Positions 1 through 9,229 of a stretch of DNA of 58,580 nucleotides are shown in pieces. The notes under the pieces are model-generated. The model was given only the letters and a program-made list of their open reading frames with translations, made no database searches and had not been told where the DNA came from. Made by a program: the position numbers and the translations under genes. Source of the stretch: Amphibacillus sp. MSJ-3 (GTDB lineage: Bacteria; Bacillota; Bacilli; Bacillales; Amphibacillaceae). The stretch covers positions 1-58,580 of the forward strand of contig NZ_JAHLQM010000015.1 in assembly GCF_018919165.1 (NCBI RefSeq). The letters run 5' to 3'. The number at the start of each line of letters is the position of its first letter. Positions within the stretch are counted from its first letter, which is position 1.

Positions 1-305
1 TCTTTCCATAGTTTTTTTCTAATATGCGGAAAGTCTCTCTTTATCAATCGAGAACTTGCACTCTTATAAGCGTTAATGAACTTTGATAATTCAGAGTTAG
101 GATGTGCTTTGAATAAGATATGGATATGATCTTTATCGTGATTCCATTCCACTAAAGAAATATTGTATTTACTTCCAATCTCAGCGAACATATCTTTTGC
201 AAAATCAGATATTTTATTATCAAATACTTGTCTGCGATATTTTACAACCAGCACAAGATGATAGTGCAATGAGAACACTGAATGATTATTGTTATCTAAT
301 TTCAT
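1..305 (-). CDS. tnpA: IS200/IS605-family transposase TnpA, 5' part (cut by window edge)
   Basis: Reading the minus strand from the ATG at 305 gives about 101 residues with no stop before the window edge. The protein has the hallmarks of the small HUH/Y1 transposases of IS200/IS605 elements: a HYHLVLVVKYR segment near residues 14-24 and the metal-binding HUH motif as DHIHILF near residue 60. Enzymes of this family cut and rejoin single-stranded DNA at hairpin ends using one tyrosine near residue 125, which would lie outside the window. The ATG is preceded by a weak purine-rich stretch. A hairpin-rich region upstream (about 355-440) fits the left end of such an element. Whether the gene is intact, or paired with tnpB, cannot be seen. 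Confidence 0.88.
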   Translation of the reverse strand, partial: MKLDNNNHSVFSLHYHLVLVVKYRRQVFDNKISDFAKDMFAEIGSKYNISLVEWNHDKDHIHILFKAHPNSELSKFINAYKSASSRLIKRDFPHIRKKLWK

Positions 306-349
306 TGGTATATCAGTCCTTTATCCAGATAATACTGATTGTATCACAA

Positions 350-455
350 GCTTTGGCTAAAGCCAACCGAAATTCATCTCCCATCTACTCATTGGGCTAT
401 CGCCCTTCTCATTCCTTGAGGATGGGAGACTTCTTTCGGAAATCCGTTAAAATGC
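350..455 (-). mobile_element. Probable left end of the IS200/IS605-type element, hairpin-rich
   Basis: Just upstream of tnpA the DNA holds nested inverted repeats: arms CCGAAA...TTTCGG and TCTCCCATC...GATGGGAGA around 370-440, a GGGC/GCCC hairpin inside them near 394-407, and a TTGGC/GCCAA hairpin near 352-365. IS200/IS605 elements carry subterminal hairpins recognised by TnpA instead of terminal inverted repeats, and hairpins before tnpA also limit its expression. The exact outer boundary was not determined. Confidence 0.55.
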
Positions 456-498
456 CTTAATTCTCACCTCATATCGTCCTTCCTTCTATTCATAATAA

Positions 499-801
499 CT
501 ATTTTCTTTTAAGTTGATCTGCGTAATTTGACACAACAAAAGCAAGATCATAATTCTCATATAACTGTAACACTTCCAATAACAATGAAGTATCGATTTG
601 TGCTGTCTCCTTTAACTCAGGATATTTATTATTGATCTCTAGTAATTTGGTTGAAACAAGCTGATTGGGATAAGCCTCTTGGTAGAGAGCAATCGCATCG
701 AGATCATGATTAAAACACCACTGTGTAAACAATAAAATCATTTGGTCCTCTCCAGCCTGATATTGTTCAATCAAAAATTGTTCACGTTCTTTTTGATCCA
801 T
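499..801 (-). CDS. Small hypothetical protein, 100 aa
   Basis: An intact short gene with a good ribosome-binding site (GGAAGG about 10 bases before the ATG at 801). The product is acidic, with no signal peptide or membrane segment, and looks all-helical: an N-terminal charged helix (DQKEREQFLIEQY), a central tryptophan/cysteine stretch (FTQWCFNHD) and a C-terminal helix ending QLKRK. I do not recognise the family with confidence. It stands alone between the IS end and a dispersed repeat copy and reads away from trhO. Codon use resembles its neighbours, so it is probably a real cytoplasmic protein of unknown function. Confidence 0.65.
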   Translation of the reverse strand: MDQKEREQFLIEQYQAGEDQMILLFTQWCFNHDLDAIALYQEAYPNQLVSTKLLEINNKYPELKETAQIDTSLLLEVLQLYENYDLAFVVSNYADQLKRK

Positions 802-860
802 AGATAATCACTTCCTTCCGTTAAAATATAACGATTCCTAAATAAGATTGCAAGTGTTGT

Positions 861-1076
861 TATAAAGTGAAACTCCAATCGGTGGGGGTCCTACAGGACG
901 TAGGTCATGCAGACGTTACCACAGGACGTGGTGGGTTTAGTCTGCCTTCCCCTATCCCCACTGATTGGTAATTGAACCAATCGGGCCGCTACTGTCAGTT
1001 GATCTCACACTTAAAATTCCCAATTTCTGTATAATTCCAAAAGTGAGAGATTTACTGACAGTTGCACTGCGATAAA
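861..1076 (+). repeat. Dispersed intergenic repeat, copy A (+)
   Basis: About 216 bp, starting ATAAAGTGAAACTCCAATC and ending GTTGCACTGCGATAAA. It contains a long hairpin (CCAATCGGTGGGG pairing with CCCCACTGATTGG, 876-968) with the shared loop motif GTTTAGTCTGCCTTCCCC, and a second inverted pair near its right end (ACTGTCAGT with ACTGACAGT, about 991-1063). It lacks the GGACTGGGACTG block of the longer copies. It lies 130 bp upstream of trhO. Confidence 0.85.
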
Positions 1077-1205
1077 ATGGTTATTACTTAATAAACCAAA
1101 TGGTTGAAAAACAACTTTGCAAGTTTTATAATAATTAAATGCAAGAGACTCATGATTACACCTAAATCCGTATCTTGCAAATACGAAAAAATGGGTGGTT
1201 ACCAA

Positions 1206-2174
1206 ATGAAACAATATCAAGTGTTGTTGTACTACAACTATGTCAAAATGACAGATCCTGAAGCTTATGCAAAAGAACACAAAGCATTTTGTGAAGAGCT
1301 AGGCTTGAAAGGGCGCATTTTAATTGCTGAAGAAGGAATCAACGGGACAGTATCAGGAACGATTGAAGCAACTCAATCTTATATGGACGCAATGCATGCA
1401 GATCCACGCTTCAGCAATATGCCTTTCAAGATTGATCAAGCTGAGCAACATGCCTTTAAAAAGTTAAAGGTTAAACCTCGTAAAGAGTTAGTCACATTAA
1501 GATTGGGTGAAGAGGATATTAACCCTCTCGAAATCACTGGAAACTATCTAGAACCAGATGAATTTTATCAAGCGATGCAAGAGGAAAACACTGTCGTCAT
1601 CGATGCTCGTAATGATTATGAATATGACCTCGGCCATTTTCGTGGAGCCATTCGACCGGACATTAAAACATTTCGCGAACTACCAGACTGGGTTGAAGAA
1701 AACAAAGAACAGTTTTCTAATAAAAGGATTTTAACTTATTGTACTGGTGGGATTCGCTGTGAAAAATTCTCAGGTTGGTTATTAGAAAAAGGCTTCGAGG
1801 ATGTTCACCAGCTCCATGGTGGGATTGCTACCTATGCCAAGGATCCAAAAGTACGCGGTCAACTTTGGGATGGGAAAATGTATGTTTTCGATGAACGGAT
1901 AAGTGTACCTATTAATCAAGTAGAACATGTCGTTGTTGGAAGGGATTACTTTGATGGCAAGCCATGTGAACGATATATTAACTGCGCGAATCCATTTTGC
2001 AACAAACAAATTATTTGTTCTGAAGAGAATGAAGCTAAATATTTAGGCGGCTGTACAGATGAGTGTCGAACACATCCAAATAATCGCTATATTGAAGAAC
2101 ATCAATTAACACCAGAAGAGGTAGAAAACCGCCTGAAAGCTATTGCTGCAGAAGAGGAAAAGGAAACCATTTAA
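1206..2174 (+). CDS. trhO: tRNA uridine-34 hydroxylase TrhO (rhodanese domain)
   Basis: A 322-residue protein starting [15 protein letters not shown], which matches the usual start of the TrhO/YceA family. I chose the ATG at 1206 over an in-frame ATG 34 codons upstream because family members begin here and GGGTGG lies in front of it. An N-terminal acylphosphatase-like domain ([19 protein letters not shown]) is followed by a rhodanese domain with the catalytic loop CTGGIRCEK (Cys179) and a cysteine-rich C-terminus ([21 protein letters not shown]). Known members make 5-hydroxyuridine at the wobble position of tRNA independently of prephenate. It is monocistronic, converges on murB, and shares a hairpin terminator with it. 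Confidence 0.93.
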   Translation: MKQYQVLLYYNYVKMTDPEAYAKEHKAFCEELGLKGRILIAEEGINGTVSGTIEATQSYMDAMHADPRFSNMPFKIDQAEQHAFKKLKVKPRKELVTLRLGEEDINPLEITGNYLEPDEFYQAMQEENTVVIDARNDYEYDLGHFRGAIRPDIKTFRELPDWVEENKEQFSNKRILTYCTGGIRCEKFSGWLLEKGFEDVHQLHGGIATYAKDPKVRGQLWDGKMYVFDERISVPINQVEHVVVGRDYFDGKPCERYINCANPFCNKQIICSEENEAKYLGGCTDECRTHPNNRYIEEHQLTPEEVENRLKAIAAEEEKETI

Positions 2175-2384
2175 TATTAAATGAGCAACTTATAACAAAT
2201 GCAACCCTATCTAACCTCTTTGCAGAAAAAACAAATAATGCAAATGGGAGAAAAAGAGGCTGGTAGAAAACCTTGCTAAAATAAAAAGAGAATTCAGTAG
2301 ATGATAAGCCCCCTGTCTACTTGACAGGAGCAGTTCAAGATACTGGATTCCTTTTGAGATCATTTAAATAGATTCATTTAAATA

Positions 2385-2430
2385 AAAATGCTGCTATTTA
2401 CGACGGAACTGTAAATAACAGCATTTTTTT
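2385..2430. terminator. Bidirectional terminator between trhO and murB
   Basis: AAATGCTGCTATTTAC pairs with GTAAATAACAGCATTT around a short loop, followed by a T-run on the plus strand and preceded by an A-run, so it can act for both convergent genes. Confidence 0.8.
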
Positions 2431-2460
2431 CTTAGTAAGATGAGCTATGTCCTAGCTTTT

Positions 2461-3387
2461 TTAATTATCTTCCCCAATAATTCGTACTTCTCGTTCAAGC
2501 TCAACACCATACTTTTCTTTTACCTTTGCTTGAACCATTTCGATCACGGCAATATATTCTGCGGCTGTTGCATGATTTTTATTAACAATAAAACCAGCAT
2601 GCTTTGTTGACACTTCCGCTCCACCGATTCCCTTTCCTTGTAGACCGCTATCTTGAATCAGTTTGCCAGCGAAATATCCAGGTGGCCGTTTAAAGACACT
2701 TCCACATGAGGGATATTCTAGCGGTTGTTTTGATTCACGTTGTTCTGTTAAAATATCCATCTGTTGTTTTATCTTTGCTTGATCAGCTTTCTTTAAATTA
2801 AAATGAGCTTCAATGACTATGTAATCATTTTTTGCAATATTACTCGTTCGATAAGCTAAGTCAAGTTGCTCAACAGTTAATGTAAGTAAATTACCCGACC
2901 GATCAATGACAACTGCACGGGCTAAACAATCCTTAATTTCTCCCCCATAGGCACCAGCATTCATATAGAGAGCACCGCCAACAGTTCCTGGTATACCACA
3001 AGCAAATTCTAATCCAGAAAGCGATTGTTCCAAAGCATAATATGAGGTATCGATAATACTTGCTCCACCTTGAGCAATAACCATTTCACCTTGATGGCAA
3101 ATGGTTTGTAGTTTTTCCAAATTCAGAACAATACCACGAATTCCACCATCACGAACGATTAAATTTGAACCATTTCCTAATAACGTAAAAGGGATATCCT
3201 CTTCCTTAGCTAAATGAACAAGCGCTTGGATCTGTTCAACTGACTCTGGTGTGACAAAAAAGTCAGCGACTCCACCTAGTTTGGTATACGTATGATTTTT
3301 AATCTGTTCATCTATTAAGAGATTTCCTGCACCAACAATATCTAGTATGGCTTCTTTAAAAGAATGACTTCGGGTCACTTCTATCAT
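2461..3387 (-). CDS. murB: UDP-N-acetylenolpyruvoylglucosamine reductase MurB
   Basis: A 308-residue FAD enzyme that reduces UDP-GlcNAc-enolpyruvate to UDP-MurNAc in the cytoplasmic phase of peptidoglycan synthesis. Family motifs are clear: YTKLGGVADFF near residue 35, LGNGSNLIVRDGGIRG, the FAD-binding block ACGIPGTVGGALYMNAGAYG, and the catalytic region YPSCGSVFKRPPG with its serine, followed by LIQDSGLQGKGIGGAEVS. The short C-terminal region and lack of the extra loop fit the type IIa MurB of Firmicutes. The AAAGGA ribosome site sits almost against the ATG at 3387, so a GTG three codons later is an alternative start. It is a single-gene unit here. Confidence 0.95.
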   Translation of the reverse strand: MIEVTRSHSFKEAILDIVGAGNLLIDEQIKNHTYTKLGGVADFFVTPESVEQIQALVHLAKEEDIPFTLLGNGSNLIVRDGGIRGIVLNLEKLQTICHQGEMVIAQGGASIIDTSYYALEQSLSGLEFACGIPGTVGGALYMNAGAYGGEIKDCLARAVVIDRSGNLLTLTVEQLDLAYRTSNIAKNDYIVIEAHFNLKKADQAKIKQQMDILTEQRESKQPLEYPSCGSVFKRPPGYFAGKLIQDSGLQGKGIGGAEVSTKHAGFIVNKNHATAAEYIAVIEMVQAKVKEKYGVELEREVRIIGEDN

Positions 3388-3518
3388 ATCCTTTAACCTA
3401 TTATTGCAAATTCATATTTGCACAATCTCAATTATAGCAGGGATAGTATTAATTCGCCAATAGCAATTCAGCACTGTTTTTGTCAAATTAGCCTTTCATT
3501 AAAAATTAGATTAGAACA

Positions 3519-3552
3519 AGCCTGCCATCACTTGGATAACAGGCTTTTTAAC
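3519..3552. terminator. Hairpin terminator downstream of rhaA
   Basis: AGCCTG pairs with CAGGCT across a 19-base loop. The better T-run is on the plus strand and the minus-strand tail is only moderately T-rich, so termination of the rha operon here is plausible but not strong. Confidence 0.5.
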
Positions 3553-3560
3553 ATCGATAC

Positions 3561-4814
3561 TTATCGTTTCAATAACTCTACTTGTTCGTATTCACGGACC
3601 TCATCCAACCAATCCATTCCTACTGGAACATTCATTTCCTGACAGTAATAATCCCAGATGTAGCCAAATGGATAGGTTTTAAATTCCTCTAAAACAGCTA
3701 AACGATCGGTAAAATTACCTTGCTCTTGATAAGTCTTTAATTGTTCATTTGGCATTAATAATGCATAAAGCAGTGATTTGATCATATTGCGGGTTCCAAT
3801 CGTCCAGGCTGCGATTCGATTTATACTGGCATCAAAGAAGTCCAGTCCAATCATCACTTTATCTAAAGCATCATTTCGGACAATTTCAAGACCAATTTCT
3901 TTTAACTCATCATCAAGCGTAATCACATGATCGCTATCCCAGCGCACAGGTCTTGATACATGAAGAGCTACCTTATCACTAAATAATAAGAGCGAAGAAA
4001 GCTTATTTGATACGACTTCGGTTGGGTGATAATGTCCTGAATCAAGTAAACAAAGTTTATTATTTTTCAGTGCATAACTGAGGTAGAATTCATGTGAACC
4101 AACGACATATGATTCCGAGCCAATCCCAAACAACTTACTTTCAACAGCATCCAGATTGTAACGTTCATCGATTTCGTCAGCATAAATTTCATCTAATGAT
4201 TCTTTCAAGCGACGTCTTGGTGTTAGTCGGTCAGATGGGATATCCTTATAACCATCCGGAACCCAAATATTCGTTAAAGTTGGCGAGCCTAATTCCTTAC
4301 CAATATATTCCGCAATTCGACGACTTGCCTTCCCATGTCTGATCCAAAAATCACGAATATCTTTATCTGGATGCGATAAGGTTAAACCATCCTCAGCTTT
4401 TGGATGTGAAAAGAAGGTTGGATTAAAATCAAGGCCCAGATCATGACTTTTCGCCCAATCAATCCATTTTTGAAAATGCTTCGGTTCTAATTGATCACGG
4501 TCAACCTTTTCACCCTCTGTCTCTGCGTAAATCGCATGTAGATTAATACGATGTTTTCCAGGGATTAATGTTAATGCTTTTTCGAGATCGCTTCTTAACT
4601 GTTCCGGTGTTGTCGCCTTACCAGGATAATTCCCTGTTACATCAATGCCACCAGATAAGGCTTGTTGTTCTACTTCAAATCCACCGATATCATCACCTTG
4701 CCAGCAATGAATTGAGATAGGGACTCTTTTTAATTTTTCCAAAGCCGCTTCTACATCAATTCCCCATTTTTCATACTGTTTTTTTGCAATTAAATAATTT
4801 TGTTCAATTGACAT
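3561..4814 (-). CDS. rhaA: L-rhamnose isomerase RhaA
   Basis: A 417-residue enzyme converting L-rhamnose to L-rhamnulose, matching the family's usual length of about 420. Recognisable blocks are [17 protein letters not shown] near residue 35, GNYPGKA, the metal-site region [23 protein letters not shown], and [18 protein letters not shown] with the conserved His/Asp metal ligands. It is the second gene of a rhaB-rhaA operon and starts 3 bases after the rhaB stop. The next enzyme of the pathway, rhamnulose-1-phosphate aldolase, and any RhaR/RhaS-type regulator or transporter are not next to it. Confidence 0.96.
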   Translation of the reverse strand: MSIEQNYLIAKKQYEKWGIDVEAALEKLKRVPISIHCWQGDDIGGFEVEQQALSGGIDVTGNYPGKATTPEQLRSDLEKALTLIPGKHRINLHAIYAETEGEKVDRDQLEPKHFQKWIDWAKSHDLGLDFNPTFFSHPKAEDGLTLSHPDKDIRDFWIRHGKASRRIAEYIGKELGSPTLTNIWVPDGYKDIPSDRLTPRRRLKESLDEIYADEIDERYNLDAVESKLFGIGSESYVVGSHEFYLSYALKNNKLCLLDSGHYHPTEVVSNKLSSLLLFSDKVALHVSRPVRWDSDHVITLDDELKEIGLEIVRNDALDKVMIGLDFFDASINRIAAWTIGTRNMIKSLLYALLMPNEQLKTYQEQGNFTDRLAVLEEFKTYPFGYIWDYYCQEMNVPVGMDWLDEVREYEQVELLKR

Positions 4815-4817
4815 TGC

Positions 4818-6227
4818 CTAATTCCTCCTTGGATAAAACGTTTTAATTGGAAATGAGTCTCTAATTAATTGCCTTGCCTCAGCTAAATGAGTAAGTTGGT
4901 TACTTTCCAACAACTGAATGACAATATTCCCTAGCGCTGTTGCCTCAACGGGACCTGCTTGGACGATTTTACCACTATAATCTGCTAACAATTGATTTAA
5001 TCGTTCATTTTGACAACCACCACCAATAATGTTGATATGGTTATATTCTTTTCCTGTTAAATCTTCTATTTCGACAACTGTTTGTTGGTAACTCTTCGCT
5101 AAACTGATAAAGATGGTTTGGGCAATTTCGCCCGGAGTTTCTGGAACAGGCTGGCTTTTTTCCCGACAATAATCTTTTATCGCTTCGATCATATGGTTAG
5201 GCTTTAAAAAACGCGAATCATTAACATCAATTATGCTATGAAAGGATTCAGCCTCCCTGGCTAACTTAACAAAATCAGAGAAACCATACTGATTTTGATA
5301 AAGCCGCTTAACTTCTTGAATCATCCATAAACCCATAATGTTTTTTAAAAAACGATAGCGATAATCAACTCCACCTTCATTAGTAAAATTATAAGCAAGT
5401 GCCTGTTCTGTAGCGATTGCTTGTTTATTTTCTATCCCCATCAGTGACCATGTACCTGAACTCAAATAAATCGTTTCTTTTTGTTCGGGTACTGCAATAA
5501 CGGCGGATGCCGTATCATGTGTTGCAGATAAGATGACATCGAATGCTACACCAAACTCTTCAACTAAGCTACTTTTAACCGGACCTAACGAATGTTTTGG
5601 GAGTTGAATCGTTTGAAAAATTTCTTTAGGAAAGCCTAATTTTTCAATCAATGCATGATCCCAATTATTTGTTTCTAAATGAATCAATTGAGTTGATGTT
5701 GCATTCGTATACTCATTCACCTTTTTACCCGTCAATAAAAAATTTAAATAGTCTGGAATCATTAGAAATGTCTTTGCTTGAGCTAAAACTTCCGGTTGCT
5801 CATTTTGTAGTGCTTTCAACTGGTATATCGTATTAAAAGGCTGGAATTGGATCCCTGTTCGCTCATAAATCTCTTCTTTATTAACGATTTGAAATACTTC
5901 TTCCATCACTCCATCTGTCCGATCATCACGATAAGCAACAGCATCTGTCAATAATCGATCATGCTCATCTAACAGAACAAAATCAACAGCCCATGTATCA
6001 ATCGCTAAACTTGTCGGTTGATATTCATGCTTAATCGCTGTTTTAATTCCTCGCTTAATCGATTGAAACAAATAATCAATATCCCAACATAAATGGCCAT
6101 TCTTTTCAATCATTTGATTGTCAAAACGATATATTTCCACTAAATTCAGTCTATCTTTTTGAATATATCCTGCCATCACTCTTCCACTTGATGCCCCAAT
6201 ATCAACTGCTAGGTGACACTTTTGCAT
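4818..6227 (-). CDS. rhaB: Rhamnulokinase RhaB
   Basis: A 469-residue FGGY-family kinase phosphorylating L-rhamnulose at C1. The N-terminal phosphate-binding motif VDIGASSGRVM, the SLAIDTWAVDFVLLD block, SATHDTASAVIAVP, YLSSGTWSLMGIE, and the C-terminal adenosine motif INIIGGGCQNERLNQLLADYSG are all typical of RhaB rather than of xylulokinase or glycerol kinase. The ATG at 6227 has a strong AGGAGGTG site. It is the first gene of the rhaBA unit, and a cre-like site lies just upstream, so glucose repression by CcpA is likely. Confidence 0.95.
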   Translation of the reverse strand: MQKCHLAVDIGASSGRVMAGYIQKDRLNLVEIYRFDNQMIEKNGHLCWDIDYLFQSIKRGIKTAIKHEYQPTSLAIDTWAVDFVLLDEHDRLLTDAVAYRDDRTDGVMEEVFQIVNKEEIYERTGIQFQPFNTIYQLKALQNEQPEVLAQAKTFLMIPDYLNFLLTGKKVNEYTNATSTQLIHLETNNWDHALIEKLGFPKEIFQTIQLPKHSLGPVKSSLVEEFGVAFDVILSATHDTASAVIAVPEQKETIYLSSGTWSLMGIENKQAIATEQALAYNFTNEGGVDYRYRFLKNIMGLWMIQEVKRLYQNQYGFSDFVKLAREAESFHSIIDVNDSRFLKPNHMIEAIKDYCREKSQPVPETPGEIAQTIFISLAKSYQQTVVEIEDLTGKEYNHINIIGGGCQNERLNQLLADYSGKIVQAGPVEATALGNIVIQLLESNQLTHLAEARQLIRDSFPIKTFYPRRN

Positions 6228-6243
6228 ATAGACACCTCCTGTT

Positions 6244-6257
6244 TGAAAACGTTATCT
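6244..6257. promoter_or_regulatory. cre-like CcpA site before rhaB
   Basis: TGAAAACGTTATCT matches the catabolite-responsive element consensus TGWAANCGNTNWCA at all but the last position. It lies about 17-30 bases upstream of the rhaB start, probably downstream of the promoter, where CcpA would act as a roadblock. Confidence 0.6.
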
Positions 6258-6664
6258 ACATTAAAGTATAAGCTTTTGCTTTATATATTTTAATAACGTA
6301 ACTTGCCTTGTAACTGTCCTTATTTGCCTGTGATTCGGTACATAGATTTGGCAAATACCAAATAGATAGGTAATCTTTTATGCTTAATTACTGTGATACT
6401 TTGGTGCCATTATGCTAAAAAAAATCAATCTTAGAATAATTAGTCTTTCAATTGGACACTTAGGAAAAACAGTTTCTGATGGCGTTCAGTGACTTTAAAC
6501 ACTTGCTTTATAAAGTCGCCTTTCCCAGATTTAAGAAAGATAACAGTTACACATTTGATTCGAATGAAATTAAACTGTTTATGATTATAGGTATATAACT
6601 TATTTTGAGGAAAGTGACTCAAGAAGAAATTTAGATCGCTGTTAAAAGAGCAAATACCAATCGA
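6258..6664. other. rhaB upstream spacer, no supported gene
   Basis: About 400 bases between the rhaB leader and repeat copy B. AT-rich, with no gene I can support. A 79-codon minus-strand reading frame overlaps the repeat end and has no recognisable content. A rhaB promoter must lie near 6265-6295; a TATACT-like box reads on the minus strand at 6265-6270. Confidence 0.5.
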
Positions 6665-6926
6665 TTTATCGCAGTGCAACTATCAGTAAGATTTCCAATT
6701 CAAGCATTTGAGGGAAACTAAGAAGTATAAATGGGAGATTAACTGACGGTGAGGTCCTGATTGGTACAAGGGCAGTTAGGTCATCCCCTTGTGTTACTAA
6801 CAAATGTTTTCGATGGGACGAGTAAACGCAGTCCCAGTCTTAGTCAGTGGGGGATAGGGGGGAAGGAAGACTAAACGTACTAGGTCCTGTAGGCCCACCC
6901 CCTACTGATTAAAGTTTTACTTTGAA
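6665..6926 (-). repeat. Dispersed intergenic repeat, copy B (-)
   Basis: About 262 bp in minus orientation. Its left edge TTTATCGCAGTGCAACTATCAG and right edge TTAAAGTTTTACTTTGAAA are the family's terminal inverted repeats. Inside are GTTTAGTCTTCCTTCCCCCC (minus strand), a single GACTGGGACTGCG block, ACTCGTCCCATCGAAAACA, and the CAAGGGGATGACC hairpin. It lies just past the stop of argF. Confidence 0.85.
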
Positions 6927-6971
6927 AAAATATACTTTTACAAATAAATTATAATTTAATAAGAGAGAAAG

Positions 6972-7922
6972 TTAATCTGTCATCAAGGCAACCATCAAGG
7001 CTTTTTGTGCATGAAGGCGGTTTTCAGCTTCTTGAAAAACAACAGAATGATGACCATCAATAATATCAGTTGAAACCTCTTCTCCACGATGTGCTGGCAA
7101 ACAGTGCATAAATGTATAATCTGATTTTGCATGCTCGAGTAACTTTTGATTCACCTGATAAGCCGAAAACTCTTTTAAGCGCTTCTTCTGTTCACTTTCT
7201 TGCCCCATACTTGCCCAGACATCTGTATAAACCACATCTGCCTCATGAACTGCTTGAATCGGGTCCGTCGTTATTTCAATCACTGAACCAGTTTCCGTTG
7301 CAATTTCTTTCGCCTTCTCAATAATAGTGGTCTGTGGTAAATAAGACTCCGGGGAAGCAAGACTGAAATGAATACCCATTTTCGCTGCCCCAATCATTAA
7401 AGAATTCGCCATATTATTACCATCACCGATAAAGGCCAGTTTGAGTCCAGACAGTTTTCCTTTCACTTCTTCAATTGTCTGCAAATCTGCTAACACTTGA
7501 CATGGGTGAAAGTCGTCAGTCAATCCATTAATAACAGGGATTGCGGCATTCTCAGCTAATGCTTCAACATCTGATTGATGAAAAGTCCGAATCATAATGC
7601 CATCTAAATAACTAGATAAAACTTTAGCTGTGTCTGAGATAGGCTCACCACGACCAAGTTGTAAATCATTTGTACTCAAAAACAACCCTGTTCCACCTAG
7701 TTGATAAATACCTGTTTCAAATGATACCCTTGTTCTCGTTGAAGATTTCTCAAAAATTAAGCCAAGTATTTTCCCTTTTAAAGGATGATAAAGCTTGCCG
7801 GATTTCTGTTTTGCCTTCAACTCTTTAGCTAATTGTAACAAATAGGTTATTTGATCTGTTGAATAATCAAGTAGCGTTAAAAAATCCTTCCCCTTCAGTT
7901 CTTCACTTATATTTTTGTCCAT
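6972..7922 (-). CDS. argF: Ornithine carbamoyltransferase
   Basis: A 316-residue enzyme joining carbamoyl phosphate to ornithine to give citrulline. It carries the carbamoyl-phosphate loop SSTRTRVSFETG near residue 60, the FHPCQVLADL block near 140, the ornithine-side DVWASMGQE motif (DxxxSMG type) and the catalytic HCLPAHRG near 275. It is monocistronic, with no arcA, arcC or other arg gene alongside, so the sequence alone does not decide between an anabolic (argF) and a catabolic (arcB) role. Tandem ARG boxes upstream indicate control by an ArgR/AhrC-type regulator. AAGAGGTG precedes the ATG at 7922. Confidence 0.94.
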   Translation of the reverse strand: MDKNISEELKGKDFLTLLDYSTDQITYLLQLAKELKAKQKSGKLYHPLKGKILGLIFEKSSTRTRVSFETGIYQLGGTGLFLSTNDLQLGRGEPISDTAKVLSSYLDGIMIRTFHQSDVEALAENAAIPVINGLTDDFHPCQVLADLQTIEEVKGKLSGLKLAFIGDGNNMANSLMIGAAKMGIHFSLASPESYLPQTTIIEKAKEIATETGSVIEITTDPIQAVHEADVVYTDVWASMGQESEQKKRLKEFSAYQVNQKLLEHAKSDYTFMHCLPAHRGEEVSTDIIDGHHSVVFQEAENRLHAQKALMVALMTD

Positions 7923-7998
7923 ATTAACACCTCTTCTTTTTTTAAAATCTAGTCAACTCTGAAAACTGTTCGGAATTTTAATTCAAATTCAGTATTAT

Positions 7999-8036
7999 TG
8001 TGTATTATTATGCAACATATAGAATATAAATGCAAT
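7999..8036. promoter_or_regulatory. argF: Tandem ARG boxes (ArgR/AhrC operator) upstream of argF
   Basis: Box 1 at 7999-8016, TGTGTATTATTATGCAAC, matches the ARG consensus TNTGNATWWWWATNCANA at every fixed position but the last. Box 2 at 8019-8036, ATAGAATATAAATGCAAT, has three mismatches. They are separated by 2 bp, the usual spacing for binding of an ArgR hexamer. They lie about 80-115 bases upstream of the argF start and also upstream of the divergent lipoprotein gene. Confidence 0.65.
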
Positions 8037-8174
8037 AACTATTTATTTTTTCTTTTATTTCAATAATTATTTATCATTAATTAGCTTAGTACCCTTTTTA
8101 TAAATATACATTGTAACCTTTCTTCTCGAAGAACGTCTGATTTAGTAATGATGCTTATAAAGGGGGGGACTATC

Positions 8175-9068
8175 TTGAAGAAAAGGTTATCCATTTTAAT
8201 CTTATTGACTTTGGGATTATTATTTGGATGCAGCGGCCAGGATTCTAATAGTGACAGGTCTAGCTACGATACGGCTAGTGAAGAGGCACATTTTGAAGTT
8301 GAAATGGCTGATGAGGCTATTGTTGATCCATCGACCGAACAAGCTGAACAAAGTGCTCCAGATGCGGATCAACTCGATAAGGCAAATCGAAAGATTATTT
8401 ATCAGGCCTATCTCGATTTGGAAGTGAAGCAATATCCAAATGTTATTCAAAATATTGAAGAAACAGTAACTGATATGGATGGTTATCTTGTTTCAAATCA
8501 GACAAGTCGCTTAGAAAATCAATTACACCAAGGAAATCTTGTACTACGAATTCCACAAGAAACGCTCGACTCATTCTTCAACTTTTTAGAAAACCATGAT
8601 CAAATTTCAATCAACCAGCGCAATCTCACCGGTGAAGATGTGACCGATCAATATATTGATTTGGAGACACGTTTGAAAGCTCGTGAACAATTAGAAGAAC
8701 GTCTTTTGAGTTTTATGGAAGAAGCTAAAACGACAAAAGACCTTTTAAGTATATCGAATGATTTAGCAGATGTTCAATATGAAATTGAGCAAATAAAAGG
8801 TCAAATGAATTATATTGAGAATCGCTCAGATCTTGCTACTGTAGAACTTCATCTTATCGAGCAAGAAGCGGAACTTGCCCATAATAAAAATTTAAACGTC
8901 TGGGCAAGAGTAAAAGAACAATGGTTAAATAATTATAATCATCTGTTGATTGGACTAAGTAATTTATTTGTTATTGTCGTTGGCAATATCCCCATTTTAA
9001 TTCTTGTATGTATAGTCGGTTGGTTATTTTATCGGATATATCGCAAGCGGAAGCATAAAAGAACGTGA
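8175..9068 (+). CDS. DUF4349 lipoprotein with C-terminal membrane anchor
   Basis: About 297 residues from a TTG start at 8175. I chose it over an upstream in-frame ATG (8148) because AGGGGGGG stands right in front of it and the product then begins with a clean lipoprotein signal (KKRLSILILLTLGLLFGC, lipobox LLFGC). After an acidic linker comes a DUF4349 region (IIYQAYLDLEVKQY, GYLVSNQTSR, LVLRIPQETLDSFFNFL, NLTGEDVTDQYIDLETRL), a coiled-coil-like stretch of about 70 residues, and a C-terminal membrane helix near residues 262-287 followed by a basic RKRKHKRT tail. The family is widespread in Firmicutes, lipid-anchored with a C-terminal membrane segment, and of unknown role. It is divergent from argF and has a strong terminator. 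Confidence 0.88.
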   Translation: MKKRLSILILLTLGLLFGCSGQDSNSDRSSYDTASEEAHFEVEMADEAIVDPSTEQAEQSAPDADQLDKANRKIIYQAYLDLEVKQYPNVIQNIEETVTDMDGYLVSNQTSRLENQLHQGNLVLRIPQETLDSFFNFLENHDQISINQRNLTGEDVTDQYIDLETRLKAREQLEERLLSFMEEAKTTKDLLSISNDLADVQYEIEQIKGQMNYIENRSDLATVELHLIEQEAELAHNKNLNVWARVKEQWLNNYNHLLIGLSNLFVIVVGNIPILILVCIVGWLFYRIYRKRKHKRT

Positions 9069-9087
9069 CGGGAAATCAGCTAAAATG

Positions 9088-9140
9088 AAACTTCACTCAG
9101 TGGGTGTTTCCCCTCATTCCCCACTGAGTGTTTGTTGAAG
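9088..9140 (+). terminator. Terminator after the DUF4349 gene
   Basis: CACTCAGTGGG pairs with CCCACTGAGTG and is followed by TTTGTTG. The left arm (GAAACTTCACTCAGTGGG) resembles the left end of the dispersed repeat family, so it may derive from a repeat remnant. Confidence 0.75.
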
Positions 9141-9229
9141 AAGTCAACCTTTACTCACTGTTAACGGCATACCTATCTTCCTATTGAAATGCGTGGTTTA
9201 CAGGTAGTTCATCTGAGCTAAAAGACATA

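Noticed and set aside
197-460. 87-codon plus-strand frame at the left end
   Set aside because: It is antisense to tnpA and the IS end hairpins; no ribosome site.
1104-1205. 34-codon N-terminal extension of trhO
   Set aside because: Not expected in the family, no ribosome site at 1104; the start at 1206 matches known TrhO proteins.
4834-4850. AAAACGTTTTAATT resembling a cre site
   Set aside because: It is inside the end of rhaB, and the flanking bases do not fit the cre consensus.
6440-6679. 79-codon minus-strand frame
   Set aside because: Its start lies inside repeat copy B, it has no ribosome site and no recognisable content.
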